In this document: piece after piece, positions 16,429-24,576 of the stretch | How the letters are laid out: each line of letters starts with the position of its first letter | How positions within the stretch are numbered: position 1 is the first letter of the stretch | Origin: Nocardia amamiensis | GTDB lineage: Bacteria > Actinomycetota > Actinomycetes > Mycobacteriales > Mycobacteriaceae | NCBI RefSeq assembly: GCF_015477605.1 | Contig: NZ_JADLQX010000015.1 | Coordinates: 145,099-209,098 of the forward strand | Reading direction: 5' to 3' | DNA: 64,000 bases | Notes under the pieces: generated by a model | Databases searched by the model: none | Seen by the model: the letters and a program-made list of their open reading frames with translations, nothing else | Told to the model about the DNA's origin: nothing | Translations under genes and position numbers: made by a program

Positions 16429-16920
16429 ATGACCACTTGGAGCCGATTCACCGAAGAAGCGCCGCATGTCGCCGAGATCTTCCTGCGCAGGCACCGTGCC
16501 GCGGGCAACCTCTGCATGCTCGGCACGCTCCGTTCCGACGGATCCCCGCGGATCAGCCCGGTCGAGCCGCGCATCTTCGAGGATTTCCTCGTCATCGCGG
16601 GCATGCCGGGGACGGCCAAGTTCCGTGACCTGGCCCGTGACCCGCGCTTCTGCCTGCACACCGCCACCGTCGACACGAACGTCTCCGACGGCGACGCCAA
16701 ACTCTTCGGCGCCGTCGTCGACCTGCCCGACCGGGCCGTGCACGCCCGCTTCGCCCAGCAGTTGTTCGACGAAAGCGGTTTCGACATCCGCGGCCAGGAA
16801 TTCGACCATTTCTACGTCGCCGACCTCACCGGCGCCTCGACCGTAGAGGTCGCCGACGACCATCTCGACATCACCATCTGGAAGCCCGGCGAGGGCGAGC
16901 GCGTGGTCCAGAAGCGCTGA
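16429..16920 (+). CDS. Pyridoxamine 5'-phosphate oxidase-like (FMN/F420 split-barrel) protein
   Basis: 163-aa split beta-barrel protein. GNLCMLGTLRSDGSPRISPVEPRIFED is the typical first two strands with the turn that binds the flavin or F420 phosphate, followed by GMPGTAKFRDLARDPRFCLHTAT. Actinobacteria have many such proteins that use F420 or FMN; the cofactor cannot be decided here. It is divergent from a WYL regulator, and its stop codon sits in the stem of a bidirectional terminator shared with the sigma-factor operon that converges on it. Confidence 0.85.
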   Translation: MTTWSRFTEEAPHVAEIFLRRHRAAGNLCMLGTLRSDGSPRISPVEPRIFEDFLVIAGMPGTAKFRDLARDPRFCLHTATVDTNVSDGDAKLFGAVVDLPDRAVHARFAQQLFDESGFDIRGQEFDHFYVADLTGASTVEVADDHLDITIWKPGEGERVVQKR

Positions 16921-16939
16921 GTCGCGGCTACCGCGACTC
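16919..16939. terminator. Bidirectional terminator between convergent genes
   Basis: GAGTCGCGG and CCGCGACTC form a perfect 9-bp stem with a 3-nt loop. The stem includes the end of the plus-strand TGA and the loop is the minus-strand TAG of the sigma-factor gene, so it can serve both. Confidence 0.65.
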
Positions 16940-18166
16940 CCTGCCGCCCAACTCTGCTTTGCGGCGGAGGAGGAATTCTCGTTCGGCGGTGTTCTCGGTG
17001 CGGGTGATCGCGGCGTCATAGGCAGCGGCGGCGTCGGTGGTGCGTCCCAGCCGGGCCAGCAGGTCGGCGCGAATGGCGTGAAAGAGGTGGTAACCGGCCA
17101 GGTCGAGGGTGTCGAGCAGTTCCAATGCCGTTGCGGGACCGTCTACTTCGGCGACCGCAACCGCACGATTGAGGGCGACGATCGGGGTCGGCGTGAGCGC
17201 GGCGAGCTGGTCGTAGAGGCGCAGTATCTGGGTCCAATCGGTGGCCGCGGCGACGGGTGCGTCGGTGTGCACGGCGTTGATCGCCGCCTGCAATTGATAC
17301 GGTCCCGGCTGATTGCGGCGCAGGCACTGCCGGACCAGGGCGTGCCCTTCGGCGATCAGATCGCGGTCCCACAGGCTGCGGTCCTGCTCCCGCAGCGGCA
17401 TCAGCGACCCGTCGGCGCCGGTGCGGGCGGCGCGACGGGACTCACTCAGCAGCATCAGTGCCAGCAAACCGGCGACCTCCGGTTCGTCCGGCATGAGCTC
17501 GTTCAGCAGGCGCCCGAGGCGGATCGCCTCGGCGCACAAGCCGGCGCGGACCAGGTGCACACCGGAAGTTGCGGTGTGTCCTTCGGTGAAGATCAAGTAG
17601 ACGACGGCGAGCACAGCGCGCAGCCGAGCGGGCAGATCCGCGTCCGCGGGCACCCGGTAGGGAATGCGGGCGTCGCGGATCTTGCCCTTCGCACGGACCA
17701 GCCGCTGCGCCATGGTGGGTTCCGAGGTCAAGAAGGCGCGGGCGATCTCCGCGGTGCTCAGGCCGCCGAGCAGCCGCAGCGTCAGCACCACCTGAGCGGG
17801 CACCGCCAGCGCGGGATGGCAGCAGGTGAAGATCAACCGGAGGCGGTCGTCGCGCAGCGTTCCCGCCACCTCGTCGGGCTCGTTCTCGGCGTGCAGCAGT
17901 GCGGCCTGCGCGTGCCGGTCGGCGCGGGACGCTTCCCGGCGCAGGCGGTCGATGGCGCGGTTGCGCGCGGTGGTGAGGATCCAGCCCGGCGGGCTCGGCG
18001 GGAGGCCGTCGGCGGGCCAGCGCTGGACCGCCGCGGTGAACGCGTCCTGCACCGCGTCCTCGGCGACGCCGATGTCACCGAAGACGCGGATCAGGCTCGC
18101 CACCGCGCGACCGTAGTGCTCGGTGAACACCGCCTCGATCACCGAGCCGGTCACAGGTTCGCCCAT
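16928..18166 (-). CDS. ECF sigma factor, ECF42-like, with C-terminal DUF6596/TPR extension
   Basis: 412 aa, about twice a normal ECF sigma factor. Region sigma2 is EHYGRAVASLIRVFGDIGVAEDAVQDAF (residues ~15-45), sigma4 is QVVLTLRLLGGLSTAEIARAFLTSEPTMAQRLVRAKGKI (~125-165, partial quotes of the family), and the C-terminal half is a helical tetratricopeptide-like extension (VYLIFTEGHTATSG, VALNRAVAVAEVDGP). Long ECF factors of this kind are co-encoded with YCII/DGPF proteins, as here: the ATG follows the YCII stop with no gap. In this group the extension, not an anti-sigma factor, controls activity. Confidence 0.93.
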   Translation of the reverse strand: MGEPVTGSVIEAVFTEHYGRAVASLIRVFGDIGVAEDAVQDAFTAAVQRWPADGLPPSPPGWILTTARNRAIDRLRREASRADRHAQAALLHAENEPDEVAGTLRDDRLRLIFTCCHPALAVPAQVVLTLRLLGGLSTAEIARAFLTSEPTMAQRLVRAKGKIRDARIPYRVPADADLPARLRAVLAVVYLIFTEGHTATSGVHLVRAGLCAEAIRLGRLLNELMPDEPEVAGLLALMLLSESRRAARTGADGSLMPLREQDRSLWDRDLIAEGHALVRQCLRRNQPGPYQLQAAINAVHTDAPVAAATDWTQILRLYDQLAALTPTPIVALNRAVAVAEVDGPATALELLDTLDLAGYHLFHAIRADLLARLGRTTDAAAAYDAAITRTENTAEREFLLRRKAELGGRESR

Positions 18167-18508
18167 CTACTCGTCCTGGATCGGCCGGACCTCGACGGGC
18201 AAGGTGAGGACGGTGGTCAGCTTGCGCGCCCACTCCATCGCATCATCGAGATCGGCGGCACGGATGACGGTGAATCCGCCGATGTGCTCCTTGCCCTCGA
18301 CATAGGGGCCGTCGGTGACGAGCATGTCACCGTCCTTGGCGTGCAGCACGGTGGCGGTCCCGGGTGCGTGCAGACCGGCGGCGAACACCCACGCGCCCGC
18401 TGCCCGCATTTCGTCGTTCAGCTTTCCGAGTTCGCGCATGATCTCATCGAGATCGTCCGGGACGCTCTCCCCATCGGGCTGGTAGATGCTGAGCAGATAC
18501 TGCTTCAT
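18167..18508 (-). CDS. YCII-related (DGPF) protein
   Basis: 113-aa YciI-like protein. MKQYLLSIYQPDGE opens the fold, and DMLVTDGPYVEGKEHIGGFTVI is the DGP(F/Y) signature (residues ~64-84) with EGKE replacing the common E(T/S)KE. The ATG at 18508 is preceded by GAGGAGGACG. Its gene sits between a DHFR-like gene (13 nt upstream) and the ECF42 sigma factor (0 nt downstream). DGPF proteins are the standard genomic partners of ECF42; whether they act on the sigma factor or are its target products is not settled. Confidence 0.92.
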   Translation of the reverse strand: MKQYLLSIYQPDGESVPDDLDEIMRELGKLNDEMRAAGAWVFAAGLHAPGTATVLHAKDGDMLVTDGPYVEGKEHIGGFTVIRAADLDDAMEWARKLTTVLTLPVEVRPIQDE

Positions 18509-18521
18509 CGGGTCGTCCTCC

Positions 18522-19106
18522 TCATCTGCGCCCGTAGCTGGCGATGATGACGCCGGTGCTGGTCGGTACGGCATCGGCGAACTGCAGATCGCCCAGGTCC
18601 ACGCCGTCGAACAGACGGCGTCCGGAACCGATCACCAATGGATGGATCAGCAAAAGGTACTCGTCGACCAGATCGTGCCGCATCAGCGAGTGCAGCAGAT
18701 CGCCGCTGCCGAGCACCACCAGGTTCCGGTCCGGCCGCCGTCGCAGCAGTTCGGGGACCGCGGTCACCGCATCGCCGGTGAGCCATGTCGAGTTCTGCCA
18801 GGCCAGCGGCCCCTGCGCGGTGCGGGACGCGACGAATTTCTCGGTCTTGTCCAGCACCTCGGTGATCGGATTCCCGACCTGACGCGGCCAGTATCCGGCG
18901 AAATCTTCGTAGGTGCGTCTGCCGAACAGCAGCGCGCCGCGATGGGCGGACATATGTCTGCCCATAACCTCGGCCTGTACCGGATCGTCGTATCGGTGCG
19001 CCCAGCCGCCATATGCGAATCCGTCCCTGGTGTCCTCGTCGGCACGACCCGGGGCCTGCATGACGCCGTCCAGGGTCAGGTGCTCAACCGCGATGATCTT
19101 GCCCAT
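18522..19106 (-). CDS. Dihydrofolate reductase / RibD C-terminal-like family protein
   Basis: 194 aa. KIIAVEHLTLDGVMQAPG is the N-terminal strand and turn, ALLFGRRTYEDFAGYWP the middle, and LVVLGSGDLLHSLMRHDLVDEYLLLIHPLVIGSGRRLF (in shorter pieces: DEYLLLIHPLVIGSG) the C-terminal NADPH-side region of the YyaP/YwjB group. These are reductase-fold proteins of unknown substrate, not biosynthetic FolA. It is the first gene of the operon with YCII and ECF42. GAGC at the usual distance precedes ATG 19106. Confidence 0.9.
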   Translation of the reverse strand: MGKIIAVEHLTLDGVMQAPGRADEDTRDGFAYGGWAHRYDDPVQAEVMGRHMSAHRGALLFGRRTYEDFAGYWPRQVGNPITEVLDKTEKFVASRTAQGPLAWQNSTWLTGDAVTAVPELLRRRPDRNLVVLGSGDLLHSLMRHDLVDEYLLLIHPLVIGSGRRLFDGVDLGDLQFADAVPTSTGVIIASYGRR

Positions 19107-19123
19107 GTCCGCTCCTTACGTGT

Positions 19124-19141
19124 GGCCGGTCGGCACCGGCC
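19124..19141 (-). other. Small hairpin upstream of the ECF42 operon
   Basis: GGCCGGT and ACCGGCC with a 4-nt loop (7-bp stem) lie 18 nt before the first gene of the operon, in its leader or promoter. It could be an operator or a leader structure; nothing further can be said. Confidence 0.3.
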
Positions 19142-19237
19142 TCGTCATCTACACGAACGGACTCGGGGCAGATCGACAGCGGCCGCGCATTTTCTTCGCC
19201 TGACGATCGTTCCGGAGCGGGAGAAAACGGGCCCTTT

Positions 19238-20050
19238 TCACTGAGCGGGCAGGAGGCGCTGGATGTCGGGATAGGTCACGATGCCGGAGGGCACGGGTAT
19301 GTCGTGCAGCACAGCTCGTGCGACGTCCACGGCGGCTGACAGTGCCGCGCGGTAGAGCAGGGAGCCGGTGCTGACCCGGCGTACGCCGAGTTGGGCCAGC
19401 GTCGCGATGGTGGGGCCGGTGGCCGCGTACAGGATGTTCACCGGGAGCTCGGTCGTCGTGACGATCCCCTCGATGCCTGCTCGGTCGGTCAGGCCGGGAA
19501 CGAAGATGCCGTCGGCTCCCGCCGCGGTGTAGCGGCGCACGCGGTCGTGTGTGGAGTCATGATCGAGGCTCAGCCAGTGGGTGTCGACGCGGGCGTTGAC
19601 GAACACCTCCGGCGTGCGGTCCTTGATCGCGGAAATCAGCTCGGCTTGGTGGTCGGGCGCGGCCAGTGCGGATCCCGCGCGCCCGTCTTCGAGGTTCACG
19701 CCCGCGATCCCGCACGCCGCGAGTTGCTCGACGAAATCGGCCACTGCGCTGGGGCTTTCGTCGAATCCGCCCTCGATGTCGACGGTCACCGGCACCGCCA
19801 GCCGCGCCAGCCGCTGGGCGATGGCGAGCGTTTCCGTCTTGGTGACGCCCACCCCGTCGGCGAGCCCGGCAGCTGCGGCCACCCCGAGACTGGTGGTGCC
19901 GATGGCCGGGAATCCCTCGGTGGCCAGCAGCGCGGCCGAAGCGAAATCCCAGGCGTTCGGCAGCACCAGTGGCTGGTCCCGGTAGTGCAGACCGCGAAAG
20001 ATCTGGAACTTGGTCATCGGGGTCGGGGCGGGCGCGGAAGGCGAAGTCAT
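19238..20050 (-). CDS. Isocitrate lyase/PEP mutase superfamily protein
   Basis: 270 aa TIM-barrel protein of the PEP mutase/ICL superfamily. Recognisable blocks are LPNAWDFASAALLATEGFPAIGTTS (residues ~30-55), VPVTVDIEGGF (metal-binding Asp/Glu, ~88-98), GIAGVNLEDGR (~117-127), VFVNARVDTHW (~152) and GADGIFVPGLTD. The usual catalytic KKCGH of isocitrate lyase is absent, so it belongs to the smaller carboxyvinyl-phosphonate mutase-like or oxaloacetate-decarboxylase-like set of unknown substrate. It is divergent from argC; the arginine operator lies between them. Confidence 0.9.
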   Translation of the reverse strand: MTSPSAPAPTPMTKFQIFRGLHYRDQPLVLPNAWDFASAALLATEGFPAIGTTSLGVAAAAGLADGVGVTKTETLAIAQRLARLAVPVTVDIEGGFDESPSAVADFVEQLAACGIAGVNLEDGRAGSALAAPDHQAELISAIKDRTPEVFVNARVDTHWLSLDHDSTHDRVRRYTAAGADGIFVPGLTDRAGIEGIVTTTELPVNILYAATGPTIATLAQLGVRRVSTGSLLYRAALSAAVDVARAVLHDIPVPSGIVTYPDIQRLLPAQ

Positions 20051-20150
20051 GCAGTGACGGTAGCCATGGGACGTTTCGGTACCGCCGCGGTTTGCGTAAT
20101 TGCAGGCCGGGTATCACCCTGCCCGTGACCGAGCCGGGCAACCCAGGCTG

Positions 20151-20181
20151 TGAATGAGCTTGCACAATCATGCATAATCAT
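20151..20181 (+). promoter_or_regulatory. ArgR-type operator and -10 box of argC
   Basis: TGAATGAGCTTGCA, 3 nt, TCATGCATAATCAT. The same 31-nt block with only 3 differences stands before argG (26314-26344). The repeated TGAAT/TGCAT/ATNAT elements resemble paired ARG boxes. CATAAT at 20173-20178 is placed as a -10 box with its end 6 nt before ATG 20185, so bound ArgR would cover the promoter. Confidence 0.75.
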
Positions 20182-20184
20182 CAC

Positions 20185-21243
20185 ATGGTTGATTCCTCGG
20201 GCGGACCCGTCATCCGGGTCGCGGTAGCCGGTGCCAGCGGGTACGCGGGCGGTGAAGTGTTGCGTCTGCTGCTGGGTCATCCGGCCTACCGAACCGGGCG
20301 CCTCGTCATCGGGGCGCTGACCGCGGGCTCGAACGCCGGAACCGCGCTGGGGGAGTTGCAGCCGCATCTGCTTCCGCTGGCCGATCGGGTGCTGGCGCCG
20401 ACCACGGCCGCCGAACTGGCCGGACACGATGTGGTCTTCCTCGGGCTGCCCCATGGGCAGTCGGCCGCCATCGCGGCCGAGCTGCCCGAATCCACGGTGA
20501 TCATCGACTGCGGCGCCGACTTCCGGCTCACCGACCCGGGGGCATGGGAGAAATACTACGGCAGCCCGCACGCGGGCAGCTGGCCCTACGGTCTGCCCGA
20601 ACTGCCCGGCGGCCGGGAGAAGCTGCGCGGCGCGACGCGCATCGCGGTCCCTGGCTGCTACCCGACCGTCGCCAGCCTCGCGCTGGCCCCCGCGGTGGCC
20701 GCGGGCATCGTGGAGCCCGCAGTGCACGTGGTCGCGGTGAGCGGCACGTCGGGGGCGGGCCGCAAGCTGGACGTGGCGCTGCTGGGCTCCGAAGTGATGG
20801 GCTCGGCGCGGGCCTACGGCATCGCGGGCGCGCACCGGCACACACCGGAGATCGCGCAGAACCTGGCGGCGGCGGGCGGTACGGATGTCGCGGTGTCGTT
20901 CACTCCGGTGCTCGCGCCGATGCCACGCGGCATCCTCGCCACCTGCACCGCGCCGACCCGCGTCGACGTCGCACAGGCGCGCGCCGTCTACGAAAAAGCT
21001 TACGCCGACGAGCCTTTCGTGCACCTCTTGCCGGAAGGCGTGCTCCCGCAGACCGGTTCGGTGCTGGGCTCCAACGCCGTCACCCTGCAGGTGGCGGTGG
21101 ACGCCGACGCCGGTCTGCTCGTGGTGATCGGAGCGATCGACAACTTGACCAAGGGCACCGCGGGCGCGGCGGTGCAATCGATGAACCTCGCACTCGGATT
21201 CGACGAGACCGAAGGACTTTCCACCGTAGGAGTGGCACCGTGA
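20185..21243 (+). CDS. argC: N-acetyl-gamma-glutamyl-phosphate reductase
   Basis: 352 aa. Third step of arginine biosynthesis: NADPH reduction of N-acetylglutamyl-5-phosphate. VAGASGYAGGEVLRLLLGHP is the Rossmann start, GCYPTVASLAL carries the catalytic Cys (about residue 154), and HRHTPEIAQ holds the substrate-side His. The ATG at 20185 (VDSSGGPVIRV) was chosen over ATG 20170, because the latter lies inside the operator and upstream of the predicted transcription start, giving a leaderless message. The stop overlaps argJ (GTGA). First gene of argCJBDFR. Confidence 0.97.
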   Translation: MVDSSGGPVIRVAVAGASGYAGGEVLRLLLGHPAYRTGRLVIGALTAGSNAGTALGELQPHLLPLADRVLAPTTAAELAGHDVVFLGLPHGQSAAIAAELPESTVIIDCGADFRLTDPGAWEKYYGSPHAGSWPYGLPELPGGREKLRGATRIAVPGCYPTVASLALAPAVAAGIVEPAVHVVAVSGTSGAGRKLDVALLGSEVMGSARAYGIAGAHRHTPEIAQNLAAAGGTDVAVSFTPVLAPMPRGILATCTAPTRVDVAQARAVYEKAYADEPFVHLLPEGVLPQTGSVLGSNAVTLQVAVDADAGLLVVIGAIDNLTKGTAGAAVQSMNLALGFDETEGLSTVGVAP

Positions 21244-22457
21244 CGACAACCGACACCGCTAGCGGCAAGCTGGTCCGGACCCAGGGCGTGACCGCCCCGC
21301 TCGGCTTCCGCGCGGCGGGTATCGCCGCGGGGATCAAGGCCAGCGGCAAGCCGGATCTGGCGCTGGTGTTCAACGAAGGCCCGGAATACCCGGCAGCGGG
21401 CGTATTCACCCGCAACAAGGTGAAGGCTGCGCCGGTGCTGTGGTCACAGCAGGTGCTGACCGGCAAGCGGCTGCGCGCGGTGATCCTGAACTCCGGCGGC
21501 GCCAACGCTTGTACCGGCCCCGGCGGATTCCAGGACACGCACAAGACCGCCGAGGAGCTCGCGGCAGCGCTGAGCAACTGGGGCACCGAGACCGGCGCGG
21601 GGGAGATCGCGGTCTGCTCGACCGGGCTGATCGGCGACCGGCTCCCGATGGACAAGCTGATCCCCGCCGTTACGGAGATCGTGCACGAGATGGGTGGCGG
21701 CCTGTCCGGCGGCTCGGACGCCGCCTGGGCCATCATGACCACCGACACGGTGCCCAAGGAGGCGGCGTTCCATCACCGCGACAAGTGGAACGTCGGCGGC
21801 ATGGCCAAGGGCGCGGGCATGCTGGCCCCGTCGCTGGCGACCATGCTGGTGGTGCTCACCACCGACGCCGCGGTCACCGCCGACCAGCTCGACCAGGCCC
21901 TGCGCAACGCCACCGCGCGCACCTTCGACCGGCTCGACGTCGACGGCTCCTGCTCCACCAACGACACCGTGCTGCTGCTCGCCAACGGCGCCAGCGAGGT
22001 GACCCCCAGCCAGGAGGAACTCGACGCCGCCGTGCTCGCGGTCTGCGACGACCTGGCCGCCCAGCTGATGGCCGACGCCGAGGGCGTCACCAAGCGGGTG
22101 CTGGTCACCGTCGCCGGAGCGGCGACCGAGGACGAAGCGCTGGCCGCGGCCCGCACCGTGGCCCGCGACAGCCTGGTCAAGACGGCGCTGTTCGGCTCCG
22201 ACCCGAACTGGGGCCGGGTGCTGGCCGCGGTCGGCATGGCGCCGGTGACGCTCGATCCGAACCGCATCTCCGTGTCGTTCAACGGAAATCCGGTGTGCGT
22301 GGACGGCGCCGGCGCGCCGGGCGCTCGCGAGGTGGACCTGTCCGGCGCCGACATCGAGGTGCTGATCGACCTGAACGCCGGCTCCGCGACGGCGACCATC
22401 CGCACCACCGACCTTTCGCACGGTTACGTCGAAGAGAATTCGGCCTACAGCTCATGA
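21240..22457 (+). CDS. argJ: Bifunctional glutamate N-acetyltransferase / ornithine acetyltransferase
   Basis: 405 aa. Makes N-acetylglutamate and recycles the acetyl group from N-acetylornithine. TQGVTAPLGFRAAGIAAGIK opens the protein, ILNSGGANACTGPGG is the oxyanion-hole region (about residue 85), and KGAGMLAPSLATMLVVLTTD holds the self-cleavage site, with Thr after Ala becoming the nucleophile of the beta chain (about residue 200). The GTG start overlaps the argC stop and the stop overlaps argB (ATGA), so translation is coupled. A cyclic acetyl pathway means no separate argE is needed. Confidence 0.97.
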   Translation: MTTTDTASGKLVRTQGVTAPLGFRAAGIAAGIKASGKPDLALVFNEGPEYPAAGVFTRNKVKAAPVLWSQQVLTGKRLRAVILNSGGANACTGPGGFQDTHKTAEELAAALSNWGTETGAGEIAVCSTGLIGDRLPMDKLIPAVTEIVHEMGGGLSGGSDAAWAIMTTDTVPKEAAFHHRDKWNVGGMAKGAGMLAPSLATMLVVLTTDAAVTADQLDQALRNATARTFDRLDVDGSCSTNDTVLLLANGASEVTPSQEELDAAVLAVCDDLAAQLMADAEGVTKRVLVTVAGAATEDEALAAARTVARDSLVKTALFGSDPNWGRVLAAVGMAPVTLDPNRISVSFNGNPVCVDGAGAPGAREVDLSGADIEVLIDLNAGSATATIRTTDLSHGYVEENSAYSS

Positions 22458-23377
22458 GTGAGGTGTTGCACACGCTTTCCGCGCTGGACAAAGCGCACGT
22501 TCTGGCCGACGCCCTGCCGTGGTTGCAGAAGTTCCGGGACAAGATCGTCGTCGTCAAATACGGCGGCAACGCCATGATCGACGAGAACCTCAAGCGGGCC
22601 TTCGCCGCCGACATGGCGTTCCTGCGCACGGTCGGTGTGCACCCGGTGGTGGTGCACGGCGGCGGCCCGCAGATCAGCGCGATGCTGAAGAAGCTGGGGC
22701 TGAACGGCGAATTCCGCGGCGGTTTCCGGGTGACCACACCCGAGGTGATGGACGTGGTGCGGATGGTGCTGTTCGGTCAGGTGGGCCGCGAGCTGGTCGG
22801 CTTGATCAACGCGCACGGCCCGTACGCGGTGGGCACCTCCGGCGAGGACGCCGGGCTGTTCACCGCCACCCGCCGCACCGTCGAGGTGGACGGCGAACCG
22901 ACCGACATCGGCCTGGTCGGCGACGTCACCGAAGTCAATCCGGACGCCGTGCTCGACCTCATCGGCGCCGGTCGCATCCCGGTGGTGTCGACCATCGCTC
23001 CGGACGCCGACGGCGTGGTGCACAACATCAACGCCGACACCGCCGCGGCGGCACTCGCCGAAGGCATCGGCGCCGAGAAACTGGTGGTGCTCACCGACGT
23101 CGAGGGTCTGTACACGAACTGGCCGGACCGGTCGTCGCTCACCACGCGCATCGACACGGCCGCGCTGGCCGAGTTGCTCCCGCGGCTCGATGCGGGCATG
23201 GTGCCCAAGATGGAAGCCTGCCTGCGCGCCGTGCGAGCGGGGGTGCCGTCCGCGCATGTGATCGACGGACGGGTCCCGCACGCGGTGTTGCTGGAACTGT
23301 TCACCGGAGAAGGAATCGGAACGATGGTGACGCCTGCCCTCGACGGGCCGGGCTCGCCGGACGGAACGAAACAATGA
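22454..23377 (+). CDS. argB: Acetylglutamate kinase
   Basis: 307 aa amino-acid kinase fold; phosphorylates N-acetylglutamate. IVVVKYGGNAMID is the N-terminal glycine loop (about residues 32-44), VVVHGGGPQISAM the second (about 67-79), and NINADTAAAALAEGIGAEKLVVLTD the ATP-side segment (in pieces). The N-terminal helix before the kinase core (LHTLSALDKAHVLADALPWL) is characteristic of arginine-inhibited hexameric enzymes, so feedback inhibition by arginine is expected. ATG overlaps the argJ stop. Confidence 0.97.
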   Translation: MSEVLHTLSALDKAHVLADALPWLQKFRDKIVVVKYGGNAMIDENLKRAFAADMAFLRTVGVHPVVVHGGGPQISAMLKKLGLNGEFRGGFRVTTPEVMDVVRMVLFGQVGRELVGLINAHGPYAVGTSGEDAGLFTATRRTVEVDGEPTDIGLVGDVTEVNPDAVLDLIGAGRIPVVSTIAPDADGVVHNINADTAAAALAEGIGAEKLVVLTDVEGLYTNWPDRSSLTTRIDTAALAELLPRLDAGMVPKMEACLRAVRAGVPSAHVIDGRVPHAVLLELFTGEGIGTMVTPALDGPGSPDGTKQ

Positions 23378-24576
23378 GCACAGCTGAACTGCAGAAGCGG
23401 TGGTCTGCCGCGCTGATGAACAACTACGGCACGCCCCAGGTCGCGCTGGTGCGCGGGGCGGGTGCCGTGGTGTACGACGCGGACGGCAACCGCTACGTCG
23501 ACTTCCTCGGCGGCATCGCGGTCAACAGCCTCGGCCACGCGCACCCGGCGATCCTGGCAGCGGTCACCCAGCAGCTCGGCACGCTGGGGCACGTCTCGAA
23601 TCTGTACGCCAGCGAGCCGGTCGTCGAGCTGGCTGAGCGGTTGCTCGCGCACTTCGGCGACGGCGAGGGCCGGGCGTTCTTCTGCAACTCCGGCACCGAG
23701 GCGGTCGAGGCGGCGTTCAAGATCGCGCGATTGACCGGGCGGCACAAGATCGTCGCGTGCGAGGAGGCCTTCCACGGCCGCACCATGGGCGCGCTCGCGC
23801 TCACCGGCCAGCCGTCCAAGCGGACGCCGTTCGAGCCGATGCCGCCCGGCGTCGTGCACGTGCCCTACGGCGACGCGGCGGCGCTGGACGCCGCGGTCGA
23901 CGAGGACACCGCCGCGGTGTTCCTGGAGCCGATCATGGGGGAGAGCGGCGTGGTGGTGCCGCCGTTCGACTACTTGGCCAAGGCGCGCGAGATCACCGCG
24001 CGCAACGGGGCGCTGCTCGTGCTCGACGAGGTGCAGACCGGCATCGGCCGTACCGGAAAGTTCTACGCGCACCAGGCCGTCGGCATCGTGCCGGATGTGA
24101 TCACCCTGGCCAAGGGGCTCGGTGGCGGATTGCCCATCGGGGCGGTGCTGGCCAACGGACGCGCGGCCGAATTGCTGACGCCGGGCCTGCACGGCACCAC
24201 TTTCGGCGGCAACCCGGTGTGCGCCGCGGCCGCGCTCGCGGTGCTGCGCACGATCGATGAAACCGACTTGCTCTCGCACGTGGAGTCGGTCGGCAAACGG
24301 CTCAGCGACGGCATCGAGCTGCTGGAGCATCCGCTGGTCGACCACGTGCGCGGCGCGGGCCTGCTGCTGGGCATCGTGCTCACCGACACGGTGTCGGCGC
24401 TGGTCGAGGCGCGGGCGCGGGCGGCGGGGTATCTCGTCAACCCGGCCAAGCCCGACGTGATCCGCCTCGCGCCGCCGCTGGTGCTCACCGAGACGCAGGC
24501 GGACAATTTCGTCGCCGATCTGCCGGATATCCTCGACGGCGCCATCGCCGACGCGAAAGGAGCTGCGGCGCGATGA
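23374..24576 (+). CDS. argD: Acetylornithine aminotransferase
   Basis: 400 aa class-III aminotransferase. FLGGIAVNSLGHAHP near the start, FCNSGTEAVEAAFKIAR (about 107), CEEAFHGRTMGALALTG (about 130), LLVLDEVQTGIGRTGKF (about 212-228), and the PLP-lysine motif VITLAKGLGGGLPIGAVLA (about 240-258). Converts N-acetylglutamate semialdehyde to N-acetylornithine and probably also serves lysine synthesis. The ATG overlaps argB and the stop overlaps argF by 4 nt. Confidence 0.97.
   Translation: MSTAELQKRWSAALMNNYGTPQVALVRGAGAVVYDADGNRYVDFLGGIAVNSLGHAHPAILAAVTQQLGTLGHVSNLYASEPVVELAERLLAHFGDGEGRAFFCNSGTEAVEAAFKIARLTGRHKIVACEEAFHGRTMGALALTGQPSKRTPFEPMPPGVVHVPYGDAAALDAAVDEDTAAVFLEPIMGESGVVVPPFDYLAKAREITARNGALLVLDEVQTGIGRTGKFYAHQAVGIVPDVITLAKGLGGGLPIGAVLANGRAAELLTPGLHGTTFGGNPVCAAAALAVLRTIDETDLLSHVESVGKRLSDGIELLEHPLVDHVRGAGLLLGIVLTDTVSALVEARARAAGYLVNPAKPDVIRLAPPLVLTETQADNFVADLPDILDGAIADAKGAAAR

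Noticed and set aside
16366..17019. N-terminal extension of the WYL regulator at 15394-16365
   Set aside because: The frame stays open but would run antisense through the pyridoxamine-oxidase-like gene, and the HTH begins right at 16365.
20170..20184. ATG at 20170 as the start of argC
   Set aside because: It lies inside the ArgR-type block and upstream of the predicted transcription start; ATG 20185 fits a leaderless transcript and the usual N-terminus.
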